Shown one piece after another: positions 1-8,026 of a stretch of DNA of 64,000 nt. The stretch comes from Paenibacillus farraposensis (GTDB lineage: Bacteria; Bacillota; Bacilli; Paenibacillales; Paenibacillaceae): contig NZ_JAFFQR010000101.1 of NCBI RefSeq assembly GCF_020736845.1, positions 16,613 to 80,612 of the forward strand, given 5' to 3'. The notes under the pieces are model-generated. The model did not search any database, was not told the DNA's origin, and saw nothing but the letters and a program-made list of their open reading frames with translations. The number at the start of each line of letters is the position of its first letter. Within the stretch, counting starts at the first letter, position 1. A program made the translations under genes and the position numbers.

Positions 1-618
1 CCAGTGGAGTCGACGTACTTTGAAATGCCCGGGAGGGTGCTTCATCTGGATGGAGACCCCGGTTACTTGAAAAAGTGTCTCAGCCTATACGAGCAGCTCC
101 GTGTTCCCGCAGAGGGACACCATGTTCATGAATCGGCGATGGCCGATACGTTGTACCGGCTGCTTCCTCGCATCCGTCCGGATATCGTAGTCATTACCGG
201 ACACGATGGTGTATTAAAGCAGCCGCAACCTTATGACTTATATAGTCTGAAAAGCTATAAAAATTCGCAAAATTTTGTGGCGGCGATTCAGGTGGCGAGA
301 CAATATGAACGTCATCTGGATTCGCTGACGATTGTAGCCGGTGCATGCCAGTCCCACTTTGAGGCACTGCTGCGAGCGGGAGCGAACTTTGCCAGTTCCC
401 CGGGGCGAATCCTGATTCACGCGCTGGACCCGGTTTACGTGGCTGCCAAGGCGGCCTTTACGTCCATTCGAGATACGATCAATATGGGTGACCTGTTTCA
501 CCAGACGATCAGCGGCAGCCGCGGAGTGGGTGGCATCGAGACGCGGGGAAGTTATCGTATCGGCCTGCCGAAGCTTGAAAATTTGTCAACTCTTAAAGTA
601 ACACCTTCCGCCATCTAA
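1..618 (+). CDS. yabG: YabG sporulation protease (5' partial)
   Basis: The reading frame is open from the first base, so the start lies outside the window and the 205 codons seen are the C-terminal two thirds of a protein usually about 290 aa long. YabG (peptidase family U57) is a sporulation-specific cysteine protease that trims coat proteins such as SpoIVA and YeeK/CotT-type substrates in the mother cell. Visible conserved blocks are RPDIVVITGHDG, the LYSLKSYKNS stretch, and GACQSHFEALLRAGANFASSP with its Cys-His pair, followed by the DPVYVAAKAAFTS and IRDTINM blocks. It sits directly upstream of veg and sspF, the same order as in B. subtilis. A hairpin plus T-run follows the stop. Confidence 0.93.
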   Translation, partial: PVESTYFEMPGRVLHLDGDPGYLKKCLSLYEQLRVPAEGHHVHESAMADTLYRLLPRIRPDIVVITGHDGVLKQPQPYDLYSLKSYKNSQNFVAAIQVARQYERHLDSLTIVAGACQSHFEALLRAGANFASSPGRILIHALDPVYVAAKAAFTSIRDTINMGDLFHQTISGSRGVGGIETRGSYRIGLPKLENLSTLKVTPSAI

Positions 619-654
619 AATTTCAGCGCGCTAAATAGAAAATATCTAAAGCCT

Positions 655-682
655 AAAGCCTCTGATTTCAGGGGCCTTTTGT
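655..682 (+). terminator. Intrinsic terminator after yabG
   Basis: Stem GCCTCTGA/TCAGGGGC with one G-T wobble and a two-base loop, followed by CTTTTG. It separates yabG from the strong veg promoters. Confidence 0.65.
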
Positions 683-719
683 CATTTTATACAAATCATT
701 TCTGTTCGAAAAAAAATAA

Positions 720-749
720 TTGACAACTTATTTTTCGTGTTGATATAAT
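720..749 (+). promoter_or_regulatory. veg promoter, upstream copy
   Basis: Perfect TTGACA (720-725) and TATAAT (744-749) hexamers with an 18-bp spacer. First of two tandem sigma-A promoters ahead of veg. Confidence 0.75.
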
Positions 750-761
750 ATTTAGCTTGAT

Positions 762-790
762 TTGACAATCCCTCTAAAATTCGTTATAAT
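762..790 (+). promoter_or_regulatory. veg promoter, downstream copy
   Basis: Perfect TTGACA (762-767) and TATAAT (785-790) with the ideal 17-bp spacer, 28 bp before the veg start codon. It resembles the very strong veg promoter of B. subtilis. Confidence 0.88.
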
Positions 791-818
791 GGACAAGGAA
801 AGAGGTGGTCGTTAGGCA

Positions 819-1100
819 ATGGCTAAAAATACGCTGTTGGAGATCAAACGCAGTCTCGACGCACATGTAGGGCAAAAAATTTTGCTGCGGGCTAACGGCG
901 GACGCCGTAAGACCGTCGAACGAACTGGTGTCTTAGAAGAAACGTACCCTTCTGTTTTTATCGTCAAGCTGGATCAGGAGCAACAAACGTTTAAACGTGT
1001 CTCCTATAGCTATGCTGACATTCTTACCGAGTCGGTGGAAGTCACTGTATATGATCCCGACTCCCGTGCAGGTGTAGTCGAGTATTTTGAAACACCTTAA
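819..1100 (+). CDS. veg: Veg protein (biofilm/sporulation-associated)
   Basis: A 93-aa protein beginning [20 protein letters not shown], matching the Veg (DUF1021) family in length and sequence. Conserved parts are the K-R rich block [27 protein letters not shown] and the C-terminal [11 protein letters not shown]. In B. subtilis Veg is a small, very highly transcribed cytosolic protein that stimulates biofilm matrix genes by interfering with SinR; the biochemical mechanism is not settled. ATG at 819 is preceded by AGAGGTGG with good spacing. Two perfect tandem sigma-A promoters lie upstream and a terminator lies downstream, so the gene is transcribed alone. Confidence 0.95.
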   Translation: MAKNTLLEIKRSLDAHVGQKILLRANGGRRKTVERTGVLEETYPSVFIVKLDQEQQTFKRVSYSYADILTESVEVTVYDPDSRAGVVEYFETP

Positions 1101-1140
1101 AGGTTTTACGTAATTTATACCAGCGTTGCAGGTTTAGCGG

Positions 1141-1174
1141 CGGCTTCGTCATTCCAAATGACGGGGCCGTTTTG
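1141..1174 (+). terminator. Intrinsic terminator after veg
   Basis: Stem CGGC-TT-CGTCAT / ATGACG-GG-GCCG (T-G wobbles in the middle) around a CCAA-type loop, followed by TTTTG. Confidence 0.8.
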
Positions 1175-1264
1175 TATATGCAGAGCGGGATGAAGCATGA
1201 TATTCTGCACATACTAAGGCTTGGGAATGATCTTCCTTATTCCATTGCCGAAGGAGGCGTATGC

Positions 1265-1444
1265 ATGAGCCGAAGAAGACGGAGTGTCATGTCAGAGGAG
1301 CTGAAGTACGAGCTGGCCAAAGATCTCGGGTTTTACGATACGATCAAGGAAGAGGGCTGGGGAGGCATTAAGGCCAAAGACGCGGGCAATATGGTCAAGC
1401 GGGCTATTCAGCTTGCGGAGCAGGCGGCTTCCCGCAAATCATAA
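1265..1444 (+). CDS. sspF: Small acid-soluble spore protein SspF
   Basis: Start set at ATG 1265 because AAGGAGG (1251-1257) lies seven bases upstream; upstream in-frame ATGs have no such site. The 59-aa product begins [21 protein letters not shown] and contains [23 protein letters not shown], the alpha/beta-type SASP signature. These proteins coat forespore DNA and protect it from UV and heat, and are normally made under sigma-G. The same gene sits between veg and ispE in B. subtilis. It has its own terminator. Confidence 0.93.
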   Translation: MSRRRRSVMSEELKYELAKDLGFYDTIKEEGWGGIKAKDAGNMVKRAIQLAEQAASRKS

Positions 1445-1465
1445 CCATCAATGGTGCTATGAAAA

Positions 1466-1508
1466 GGCGGGGATATCCGGTGTATACCGGGTAGTCTCCG
1501 CTTTTTTG
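1466..1508 (+). terminator. Intrinsic terminator after sspF
   Basis: Nested hairpin with outer arms GCGGGGA/TCTCCGC and inner arms TATCCGGT/ATACCGGGTA, followed by six T. Confidence 0.75.
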
Positions 1509-1587
1509 TACCTCATGACTTGATAGGCCGAGTCTGATATAATATGTTAAGCTGTCTTGAGGGAAAAGTTGAAGGTGGGTGAACGCC

Positions 1588-2442
1588 TTGAAAATATACG
1601 AAAAAGCACCGGCGAAAATCAATTTAATGCTTGATGTTTTACATAAGCGGAATGACGGATATCACGAGGTCGAAATGATCATGACGATGGTCGATCTGTC
1701 CGACCGTTTGACGATGTCCGAGTTACCGCGTGACACCATTATTATTTCAAGCCAAGCCGGGTACATACCGTTGGATGAAAAGAATTTGGCCTTTCAGGCG
1801 GCACGTCTGATCAAGGAACGTTATAACGTGTCTAGGGGCGTGCATATCCATTTGGATAAGCATATCCCGGTAGCGGCAGGATTGGCGGGCGGGAGCAGTG
1901 ACGCCGCCGCAGCATTGCGCGGATTGAATAGGCTGTGGAAGCTTGGTATTTCGGATGCGGAATTGAGAGCGCTGGGTGCTGAGCTGGGCTCAGATGTGCC
2001 TTTCTGTATTACAGGGGGTACAGCTTTAGCGAGCGGTCGCGGAGAATTGCTCAAGCCGCTGCCGAACCCGCCCCAATGCTGGGTGATTCTTGCCAAGCCG
2101 CCGATTAATGTATCGACTGCAGAAGTGTATGGACGTGTCAAAGCCGATCAGATCACGCGTCACCCGTCTGCCCAGCAGATGGAGAGTGCGATCCGGAACG
2201 CCTCGTTTACCGAGGTGTGCAGCACACTGGGGAACGTACTGGAGGAGGTAACGCTGAAGCTCTATCCGGAAGTGGAGCATCTCAAAAACTCCATGATTCG
2301 GTTGGGAGCGGATGGTGTACTGATGTCAGGCAGCGGACCTACCGTGTTTGGACTGGTATCGAAGGAGGCGAAGGTGCCGCGGATTTACAACGGCCTGAGA
2401 GGTTTTTGTAAAGATGTGTATGCAGTACGACTTTTGACCTGA
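1588..2442 (+). CDS. ispE: 4-diphosphocytidyl-2-C-methyl-D-erythritol kinase
   Basis: IspE phosphorylates CDP-methylerythritol with ATP in the non-mevalonate (MEP) isoprenoid pathway. TTG 1588 is chosen as start: GAAGGTGG (1571-1578) is then nine bases away, whereas the GTG at 1579 would touch the ribosome site. The protein (284 aa) starts with [16 protein letters not shown], and the GHMP-kinase ATP loop is the [15 protein letters not shown] stretch near residues 95-108; [13 protein letters not shown] and the C-terminal [10 protein letters not shown] loop are also present. Length is typical. Order sspF-ispE-purR is conserved with B. subtilis. A modest hairpin follows before purR. Confidence 0.95.
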   Translation: MKIYEKAPAKINLMLDVLHKRNDGYHEVEMIMTMVDLSDRLTMSELPRDTIIISSQAGYIPLDEKNLAFQAARLIKERYNVSRGVHIHLDKHIPVAAGLAGGSSDAAAALRGLNRLWKLGISDAELRALGAELGSDVPFCITGGTALASGRGELLKPLPNPPQCWVILAKPPINVSTAEVYGRVKADQITRHPSAQQMESAIRNASFTEVCSTLGNVLEEVTLKLYPEVEHLKNSMIRLGADGVLMSGSGPTVFGLVSKEAKVPRIYNGLRGFCKDVYAVRLLT

Positions 2443-2477
2443 TTTTAATTATTTTTTGCTGATTATAGTGGTAATTG

Positions 2478-2507
2478 TTGTACAAATACGTACGAAGATG
2501 ATATATT
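2478..2507 (+). promoter_or_regulatory. Possible purR promoter
   Basis: TTGTAC (2478-2483) and TATATT (2502-2507) with an 18-bp spacer. Moderate match to sigma-A hexamers, supported by the PurBox-like sequence just downstream. Confidence 0.4.
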
Positions 2508-2515
2508 TACTATTA

Positions 2516-2528
2516 AATATTCGGATTT
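2516..2528 (-). promoter_or_regulatory. PurBox-like operator ahead of purR
   Basis: The reverse strand reads AAATCCGAATATT, matching 12 of 13 positions of the PurBox consensus AWWWCCGAACWWT as I recall it. A much weaker, forward-oriented half-match lies at 2488-2500, about 15 bp away, which is near the usual spacing of paired PurBoxes. B. subtilis purR is autoregulated in this way. Confidence 0.45.
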
Positions 2529-2552
2529 TACTATATCACTTACATTCCGCCA

Positions 2553-2582
2553 GCAACCGGCCAGTCCGCCGGTGCTTTCTTG
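2553..2582 (+). terminator. Weak terminator-like hairpin after ispE
   Basis: Perfect 6-bp arms ACCGGC (2556-2561) and GCCGGT (2568-2573) around CAGTCC, with outer GC pairs, followed by TTTCTTGT. The T-run is interrupted, so termination may be partial. Confidence 0.4.
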
Positions 2583-2623
2583 TACAAAGCGGGCGGCAGG
2601 ATAATAGATCGCGAGGAATTGTT

Positions 2624-3463
2624 GTGAAGAAACTTAAAAGAAGCTCACGATTGGTGGAAATGACGCAATTTTTGTTGTCACAGCCGCATACGCTGGTGCC
2701 TCTTACTCATTTTGCGGATCGCTATGGGGCGGCCAAGTCATCTATAAGCGAGGATCTGGCCATTATCAAGGAAGTATTCGAGGATGAGGGGATTGGCGAG
2801 CTTCTGACGCTTGCAGGAGCGGCAGGGGGCGTCAAGCTCATCCCTAAGCTCTCCAGAGCGCGCGCGCTTGCGTTTGCGAACGATCTGTGTACGCAATTGG
2901 AGCAGCCTGATCGCATATTGCCGGGAGGATATCTGTATCTGTCTGATTTGTTGGGCCAACCGGCCATGATGAACGAAGCTGGCAAAATATTTGCAACTGC
3001 TTTTGCCAACCGCCAGATTGATGTGGTGATGACGGTAGAGACCAAGGGGATTCCACTCGCCTATGCGACCGGAGCGCAATTGAATTTGCCTGTTGTTCTT
3101 GTACGGCGTGACCATCAGGTGACCGAAGGCTCGGCTGTAAGTATTAACTATGTTTCAGGATCGCAAAAGAGCCTGCATACGATGTCCTTATCCAGACGTG
3201 CGCTGCGCGAGAAATCGCGTGTGCTTATCGTAGATGATTTTATGAAGGCAGGCGGAACGATTCAGGGAATGGTCGATCTACTGACCGAGTTTGATGCCGA
3301 GGTAGCTGGAGTAGGTGTATTGGTAGAATCGGGCGAGGTGGAGAACGAGGAGCGCCTGTTGCACGATTATATTTCACTGGCTAATCTGACTGCGGTCGAT
3401 TCTCGCAGCAAACAAATTATAGTCAGGCTGGGGAATTATTTTGATGACTTGACAGGGCAATAA
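2624..3463 (+). CDS. purR: Purine operon repressor PurR
   Basis: GTG 2624 is taken as start because a GCGAGGA site lies about seven bases upstream and the protein then begins KKLKRSSRLVEMTQFLL like the family; the frame is open further upstream but without family similarity. The 279-aa product has the N-terminal winged-helix region (to about residue 75, with SSISEDLAIIKEVFE) and a type I phosphoribosyltransferase-like domain carrying the PRPP loop VLIVDDFMKAGGTIQG near residues 200-215. In Gram-positives PurR represses purine genes at paired PurBoxes and is released by PRPP. A PurBox-like site upstream suggests autoregulation. The yabJ/ridA gene that follows purR in B. subtilis is absent. Confidence 0.95.
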   Translation: MKKLKRSSRLVEMTQFLLSQPHTLVPLTHFADRYGAAKSSISEDLAIIKEVFEDEGIGELLTLAGAAGGVKLIPKLSRARALAFANDLCTQLEQPDRILPGGYLYLSDLLGQPAMMNEAGKIFATAFANRQIDVVMTVETKGIPLAYATGAQLNLPVVLVRRDHQVTEGSAVSINYVSGSQKSLHTMSLSRRALREKSRVLIVDDFMKAGGTIQGMVDLLTEFDAEVAGVGVLVESGEVENEERLLHDYISLANLTAVDSRSKQIIVRLGNYFDDLTGQ

Positions 3464-3557
3464 ATTGTCACAATTCATCACAAAATACCTAAAATTGTCG
3501 AAAAGGAAGCTTTTCAAAAAAATTCCCTGAATTTAGGATACAAATTGTCCAAAAAAA

Positions 3558-3586
3558 GAAGGAATTCGAATTGCTGTGTGGAATAT
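3558..3586 (+). promoter_or_regulatory. Sigma-H promoter of spoVG
   Basis: GAAGGAATT (3558-3566), an 11-bp spacer, then GTGGAATAT (3578-3586). This matches every position of the sigma-H consensus RnAGGAwww-N11-RnnGAATww as I recall it, with the spacing seen in the B. subtilis spoVG promoter. It sits 40 bp before the start codon. Confidence 0.85.
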
Positions 3587-3625
3587 TACACCAAGCCCTA
3601 TTTGGAAAAAGGTGGTGAAACACAC

Positions 3626-3913
3626 ATGCAAATTACGGATGTTAGACTTCGCCGAGTAAACTCTGATGGAAGAATGAAGGCGATTGCATCCATTACGATT
3701 GATAACGAGTTTGTTGTTCATGACATCCGAGTTATCGACGGTAATAACGGAATGTTCGTAGCTATGCCTAGCAAACGAACTCCGGATGGAGAGTTTCGCG
3801 ATATCGCTCACCCGATATCTTCAGGAACCCGTGAGAAGATCCAGGCTGCTGTTCTGACTGAGTACGAACGCGCAGCCGTGGATGAAGAAGTCGCTATTGA
3901 AGAAGGCGCTTAA
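3626..3913 (+). CDS. spoVG: Septation regulator SpoVG
   Basis: A 95-aa protein beginning [26 protein letters not shown], with [34 protein letters not shown], the conserved core of the SpoVG family. SpoVG proteins are small nucleic-acid-binding regulators that affect asymmetric septation, cortex formation and many stationary-phase genes. ATG 3626 follows AAAAAGGTGGTG. A textbook sigma-H promoter lies upstream, as for the B. subtilis gene, and an intrinsic terminator follows, so this is a single-gene unit. Confidence 0.96.
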   Translation: MQITDVRLRRVNSDGRMKAIASITIDNEFVVHDIRVIDGNNGMFVAMPSKRTPDGEFRDIAHPISSGTREKIQAAVLTEYERAAVDEEVAIEEGA

Positions 3914-3942
3914 TTCGCCTAAAGCAGGATTGGGGTATAAAA

Positions 3943-3980
3943 GAAAAAGAGGGCCACTAACTGTGGCTCTCTTTTCTTTT
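3943..3980 (+). terminator. Intrinsic terminator after spoVG
   Basis: AAGAGGGCCAC / GTGGCTCTCTT stem with a TAACT loop, followed by TTTCTTTTT. Confidence 0.9.
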
Positions 3981-4258
3981 TGGCTGGAATGAGATATATT
4001 CTTTAGTGAGTTAACAGTCAGTTTTAAGGCAACTTGGAGTCATCCGGGCTGCCGAAGCGGCTTTTTCATAAGACAGGGACTGGGCAAGCTATACGTCCCG
4101 GGGATGAATGTCCAGCACAAGCTGGCCTGAAAAAATAGCCATTAACCAAAGGTTCGCCGTTATTTTTCAGGAGGATTGTGAAAAGTTAAGCAAAATCTGA
4201 TCTGGGAATTAACGTTTTAGCCAAGGGTAACTGTTATTTTCAGGATAGGAGGTTGGAC
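3981..4258 (+). promoter_or_regulatory. Structured leader of glmU
   Basis: No gene. The stretch holds a short hairpin CCAGC-acaa-GCTGG (4112-4125), then a long one (4126-4171) with arms CCTGAAAAA-TAGC and G-TTATTTTTCAGG and an inner AACC/GGTT. It ends at a GAGG site before a three-codon reading frame GTG-AAA-AGT-TAA (4178-4189). A second, shorter copy of the same block (TAGCCAAGGGT, then GTTATTTTCAGGA at about 4230-4245) ends at the real glmU ribosome site. I do not recognise a known riboswitch class. Confidence 0.45.
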
Positions 4259-5656
4259 TTGTTGGAAAGGTTGGCAGTCATCCTTGCCGCAGGGCAGGGA
4301 AAACGTATGAAATCCAAATTATATAAAGTTCTGCATCCGGTGTGCGGAAAACCGATGGTTGGCCATGTGCTCGACACGGTTCGTGAAATCGGGGTATCAC
4401 GCAGTGTAGTTGTCGTGGGCCACGGTGCGGAGGCGGTACAGGCTTACCTGGGACCTACAGCAGAATACGCGCTTCAGGCAGAGCAGTTGGGAACAGGCCA
4501 TGCCGTCAAGCAGGCGAAGGACCTGCTTGGCCAGGAGAAAGGCACGACCATCGTCATCTGTGGAGACACTCCGTTGATCACGGCAGAGACACTGGAGGGT
4601 CTGGCACAGTTGCACGAGAGTCGCGGGGCGGCGGCTACGATTTTGACCGCTGAGATGGATGACCCGAAAGGATATGGACGAGTTATCCGTGATACCTCAG
4701 GAGCTGTGCTCAAAATCGTAGAGCAGAAGGATTGCTCACCTGAGGAGGATGCGGTTCGGGAGATCAACACGGGAACGTACTGTTTTGACAATGCCAAGCT
4801 GTTCGCAGCGCTGGACAAGGTAACGAACACCAATGCACAGCAGGAATACTACCTGACAGATGTCATTGGTATTTTGCATGGCCAAGGTGAGCAGATCGAG
4901 GCGTATTTGACCAAGGATGTGTCGGAATCTATCGGTGTGAACGACAGAGTCGCTTTGTCGGTGGCAGAAGGCTATATGCGCGAGCGTATTGTTCGCAAGC
5001 ATATGTTGAATGGTGTCACTGTTATTGATCCGTCCTCTACCTACATCGGGAGCGGTGTTGTCATTGGTGCTGATACGGTGCTGTACCCCAACACATGGCT
5101 GCATGGTCAAACGCAAATTGGCGAAGATTGCGTCATTGGTCCGCAGGCTGAAATTCACAATACGATTGTTCGTTCGGGCGCAACGGTAAAACACTCGGTG
5201 TTGGACGAAGCGGAAGTGGGAAGCGGTACGTCTGTAGGACCGTTTGCTTATCTGCGACCAGGTGCGAAACTTGGCGAACATGTGAAGATCGGTGATTTTG
5301 TTGAGGTGAAGAATGCGACCATCGGGGATCACTCCAAGGTGTCTCATTTGAGCTATGTTGGTGATGCCAAGGTGGGATCGAATGTAAATATTGGCTGCGG
5401 GGCAATAACGGTTAATTATGATGGATATAATAAATCCATTACAGATATTAAAGATGATGCCTTTATTGGCAGCAATGTGAATCTGATCGCCCCGGTTAAG
5501 ATTGGGAAAGGTGCTTATGTCGTAGCAGGCTCCACCGTAACACATGATGTCCCTGATAATGATTTGGCCATTTCCAGACCACGTCAGGAAAACAAAGCCG
5601 GATATGCGGACAAAATCCGCGCACGTGCCAAAGCGAAGAAAAAAAGATCCGAATAA
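4259..5656 (+). CDS. glmU: Bifunctional GlmU (uridyltransferase / GlcN-1-P acetyltransferase)
   Basis: GlmU acetylates glucosamine-1-phosphate and then forms UDP-GlcNAc, the precursor of peptidoglycan and teichoic acids. GGAGG (4248-4252) favours TTG 4259 or TTG 4262 as start; TTG 4253 would be too close. The N-terminal nucleotidyltransferase domain begins [29 protein letters not shown] with the G-rich loop and catalytic Arg/Lys, and ICGDTPL is visible. From about residue 250 the left-handed beta-helix of hexapeptide repeats runs to the C-terminus ([47 protein letters not shown]). Length, about 465 aa, is normal. It precedes prs as in B. subtilis. Confidence 0.97.
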   Translation: MLERLAVILAAGQGKRMKSKLYKVLHPVCGKPMVGHVLDTVREIGVSRSVVVVGHGAEAVQAYLGPTAEYALQAEQLGTGHAVKQAKDLLGQEKGTTIVICGDTPLITAETLEGLAQLHESRGAAATILTAEMDDPKGYGRVIRDTSGAVLKIVEQKDCSPEEDAVREINTGTYCFDNAKLFAALDKVTNTNAQQEYYLTDVIGILHGQGEQIEAYLTKDVSESIGVNDRVALSVAEGYMRERIVRKHMLNGVTVIDPSSTYIGSGVVIGADTVLYPNTWLHGQTQIGEDCVIGPQAEIHNTIVRSGATVKHSVLDEAEVGSGTSVGPFAYLRPGAKLGEHVKIGDFVEVKNATIGDHSKVSHLSYVGDAKVGSNVNIGCGAITVNYDGYNKSITDIKDDAFIGSNVNLIAPVKIGKGAYVVAGSTVTHDVPDNDLAISRPRQENKAGYADKIRARAKAKKKRSE

Positions 5657-5714
5657 CCTAATCAGCAAGCTGTTGAATCTGTAATGAATGAACCAGCACG
5701 GAGGGTTTCTATTA

Positions 5715-6668
5715 ATGACTTATTGCGATTCCAAACTCAAAATATTTACTTGTAACTCCAATCCGAAGTTAGCCCACCAGATTGCGGACTACATCGGAAT
5801 CCCAATGGGGGAATCCCATACCACATCGTTTAGTGACGGTGAAATTCAGGTTAAGCTGTCGGAAAGCGTTCGTGGCTGCCATGTGTACGTTGTGCAGTCG
5901 ACTTGTCTACCAGTTAACGATAATTTGATGGAGCTGCTGGTTATGATTGACGCACTTAAACGTGCTTCTGCCAAAAGCATCAACGTCGTTATGCCATATT
6001 ACGGTTATGCTCGTCAGGATCGTAAAGCCCGTTCGCGTGATCCGATTACAGCGAAGCTTGTCGCCAACCTAATTGAAAAGGCGGGAGCTCACCGCGTAAT
6101 CAGTATGGACTTGCATGCCATGCAGATTCAGGGATTCTTTGATATTCCAGTAGATCATATGTTGGGAGCTCCAATTCTGGCTCAATATTTCCGTTCCAAG
6201 CAAATTGAGAACCCGATTGTAGTTTCACCCGATCATGGCGGGGTTGTTCGTGCACGCAAGCTGGCAGATTTCCTGAATGCGCCTCTCGCTATCATTGATA
6301 AGCGTCGTCCAGAGCCAAATGTCAGTGAAGTCATGAACATCATCGGGAACATCGAAGGGAAAACGGCTATTTTAATTGATGATATCATTGATACAGCCGG
6401 AACGATTGTATTGGGCGCAAATGCGCTTAAAGAAGGCGGCGTAAAGGATGTGTATGCCTGCTGTACGCATCCCGTGCTATCCGGCCCTGCGATGGAAAGA
6501 CTGGAGAATTCACCATTAAAAGAGGTGGTCGTAACGGATACCATTCCGATCGTTCACCCGAATCCGACAAGCAAGCTGAAGATTTTGTCTGTGGCCCCGT
6601 TAATGGGAGAAGCCATTATCCGTGTGCATGAGGAATTGTCGATCAGCAAACTGTTTGAAATCGAATAA
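5715..6668 (+). CDS. prs: Ribose-phosphate pyrophosphokinase
   Basis: Prs makes PRPP from ribose-5-phosphate and ATP for purine, pyrimidine, NAD, His and Trp synthesis. ATG 5715 follows ACGGAGGG (5697-5704); an upstream in-frame start has no ribosome site. The 317-aa protein shows [16 protein letters not shown], the [21 protein letters not shown] loop, [33 protein letters not shown] and the PRPP loop [13 protein letters not shown] near residue 220. It is 58 bp after glmU and probably co-transcribed with it. Unlike B. subtilis, no ctc (ribosomal protein L25-type) gene follows. Confidence 0.97.
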   Translation: MTYCDSKLKIFTCNSNPKLAHQIADYIGIPMGESHTTSFSDGEIQVKLSESVRGCHVYVVQSTCLPVNDNLMELLVMIDALKRASAKSINVVMPYYGYARQDRKARSRDPITAKLVANLIEKAGAHRVISMDLHAMQIQGFFDIPVDHMLGAPILAQYFRSKQIENPIVVSPDHGGVVRARKLADFLNAPLAIIDKRRPEPNVSEVMNIIGNIEGKTAILIDDIIDTAGTIVLGANALKEGGVKDVYACCTHPVLSGPAMERLENSPLKEVVVTDTIPIVHPNPTSKLKILSVAPLMGEAIIRVHEELSISKLFEIE

Positions 6669-6686
6669 GCGCTGGCTCATTAAAGA

Positions 6687-6723
6687 AGGGGTTGCTTTTT
6701 CCATATGGAAAAGGTAACCCCTA
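6687..6723. terminator. Hairpin between prs and the reverse-strand gene
   Basis: AGGGGTT (6687-6693) and AACCCCT (6716-6722) with an inner TTTTTCC/GGAAAA around ATAT. It lies exactly between two convergent genes. The 3' base runs are poor in both directions (TATCAC forward, TCTTT reverse), so it may work better on the minus strand. Confidence 0.5.
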
Positions 6724-6735
6724 TCACATGTCAGG

Positions 6736-6936
6736 CTAAAAGCCTGCACGAGATATAAAAGTAAAACGTTGACGATTGTATAGCGTGTCCTCTATTTCGA
6801 CAAAATGCTCATTAAAACGTACAATGATGCCAATCTGGATATGTACATTCCCGTCATAGACCTGGACAGGAACGGAATGTTTTAAATGATATAGAAAATG
6901 GCTGTCATATAAGAGGATATCACCCTGTTTGAGCAT
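6736..6936 (-). CDS. Small protein of unknown function (66 aa)
   Basis: I do not recognise a named family. On the minus strand, ATG at 6936 is preceded by AGGAAGGTG with a nine-base spacing, a strong ribosome site. The product begins MLKQGDILLYDSHFLYHLKH and ends RQRFTFISRAGF; it is rich in alternating hydrophobic and charged residues and looks like a single small beta-barrel or SH3-like fold, with no signal peptide, membrane segment or cysteine. It is the only minus-strand gene I can support, lies between prs and pth where B. subtilis has ctc, and its start is 77 bp from the divergent pth start. The real-gene call rests on the ribosome site, the intergenic position and the plausible composition. 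Confidence 0.6.
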   Translation of the reverse strand: MLKQGDILLYDSHFLYHLKHSVPVQVYDGNVHIQIGIIVRFNEHFVEIEDTLYNRQRFTFISRAGF

Positions 6937-7012
6937 ACCGACACGCACCTTCCTGTTCAATATTACTATTTTACCAAAAAATAAAGACTCCGAAAGAGGG
7001 GAGCCAAGGTTT

Positions 7013-7573
7013 ATGAAGTGGATTGTAGGTTTGGGGAACCCGGGTCCCCAATACGAGAAAACAAGACATAATGTGGGGTTCATGGCACTTGATGCCCTTG
7101 CCTCACGTCATAACATTCAGATTAATCAAAGCAAATGCAAGGCTCTGATTGGAGAGGGACACATCGGCGGCGTGAAAACGGTGCTGATCAAACCGATGAC
7201 CTATATGAATCTCTCTGGCGAGTCTTTGCGTGCTTATATGGACTACTACAAGGCGGACCTTGAGGATTTGATCGTCGTGTACGATGATCTGGATACAGAG
7301 GTCGGTAGAATTAGATTGCGTTATCAAGGCAGCGCAGGCGGTCATAACGGGATTAAATCAATCATTCAGCATACAGGGACACAGTCGTTCAACCGGGTTC
7401 GTATGGGCATTTCCCGCCCTGAGCCTGGATATGCTATTGTCGATTACGTTCTGGGGAACTTTCCTAAGAAGGAAAAAGATTTGCTGAACGGAATGATAGA
7501 AGATGCGTGCAACGCTTTGGAATATAGCCTGAATCATCCTTTTGAACGGACGATGGCCGAATTCAATAAGTGA
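7013..7573 (+). CDS. pth: Peptidyl-tRNA hydrolase
   Basis: Pth releases peptides from prematurely dissociated peptidyl-tRNAs. ATG 7013 follows GAAAGAGGGGAG, giving a 186-aa protein of normal length; the frame is open upstream but unrelated. Conserved features are VGLGNPGPQYEKTRHNVGF with the catalytic His at residue 19, KPMTYMNLSGES, the VVYDDLDTEVGRIRLR segment with its catalytic Asp, and GSAGGHNGIKSI. It is spoVC in B. subtilis, where a mutation blocks sporulation. fin and mfd follow, in the usual order. Confidence 0.96.
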   Translation: MKWIVGLGNPGPQYEKTRHNVGFMALDALASRHNIQINQSKCKALIGEGHIGGVKTVLIKPMTYMNLSGESLRAYMDYYKADLEDLIVVYDDLDTEVGRIRLRYQGSAGGHNGIKSIIQHTGTQSFNRVRMGISRPEPGYAIVDYVLGNFPKKEKDLLNGMIEDACNALEYSLNHPFERTMAEFNK

Positions 7574-7659
7574 GTTTACGCAGAGGCAGACGGGCTTAAA
7601 TGAAAGATTGTTGGACATACTGAAAGGTATAGAAAACTTTCAGGAGGCATATACATTAC

Positions 7660-7890
7660 ATGATTGTCAATTATGTATGCAGACATTGTCGAACTTTCTT
7701 GGGACGCATTGATTCGGCGGCAATAACCGAAGAAAGGTTAGGCTTCCATTCCTTGACCCCTGCCGAGCGTAGAGATATAATAGCGTATAATTCGGGCGGC
7801 GAAGTAACCGTCAAAGTTATTTGCGAGCATTGCAGTCAGGCACTGGAAAATAACCCTGAGCTGAGCTTGCTCGCAAATCCGCTCCAATAA
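7660..7890 (+). CDS. fin: Anti-sigma-F factor Fin
   Basis: A 76-aa protein of the Fin (YabK) family, the exact length of the B. subtilis protein. It has two CxxC pairs, CRHCRTF near the N-terminus and ICEHCSQALENNP near the C-terminus, which bind zinc, and LGFHSLTPAERRDIIAYNSGG in between. Fin inhibits sigma-F in the forespore and helps the switch from sigma-F to sigma-G. AGGAGG (7642-7647) precedes the ATG, with rather long spacing. The position between pth and mfd is conserved. A terminator-like hairpin follows. Confidence 0.92.
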   Translation: MIVNYVCRHCRTFLGRIDSAAITEERLGFHSLTPAERRDIIAYNSGGEVTVKVICEHCSQALENNPELSLLANPLQ

Positions 7891-7953
7891 CAGGTATTCA
7901 ACTGGTCAGATAGTACCAGCTTGAGAGGTGAAGTGGCATTTTCCGCTTATGGG

Positions 7954-7985
7954 GCCTTGGCAGCATTGCTGAGGCTTCTTTTTCG
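7954..7985 (+). terminator. Terminator-like hairpin after fin
   Basis: Arms GCCT...CAGC and GCTG-AGGC with a small internal bulge, followed by TTCTTTTT. Confidence 0.55.
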
Positions 7986-8026
7986 GTTTACATGTAACTA
8001 TTTATAAGCATAAAGGGGTGCCTTTT

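Noticed and set aside
3502..3534. Possible sigma-H promoter AAAGGAAGC...CTGAATTT
   Set aside because: Spacer is 15 bp, not 11-12; a full match exists at 3558-3586.
4736..5668. 310-codon minus-strand ORF opposite glmU
   Set aside because: Lies fully opposite glmU; Cys/His/Arg-rich composition is that of a shadow frame.
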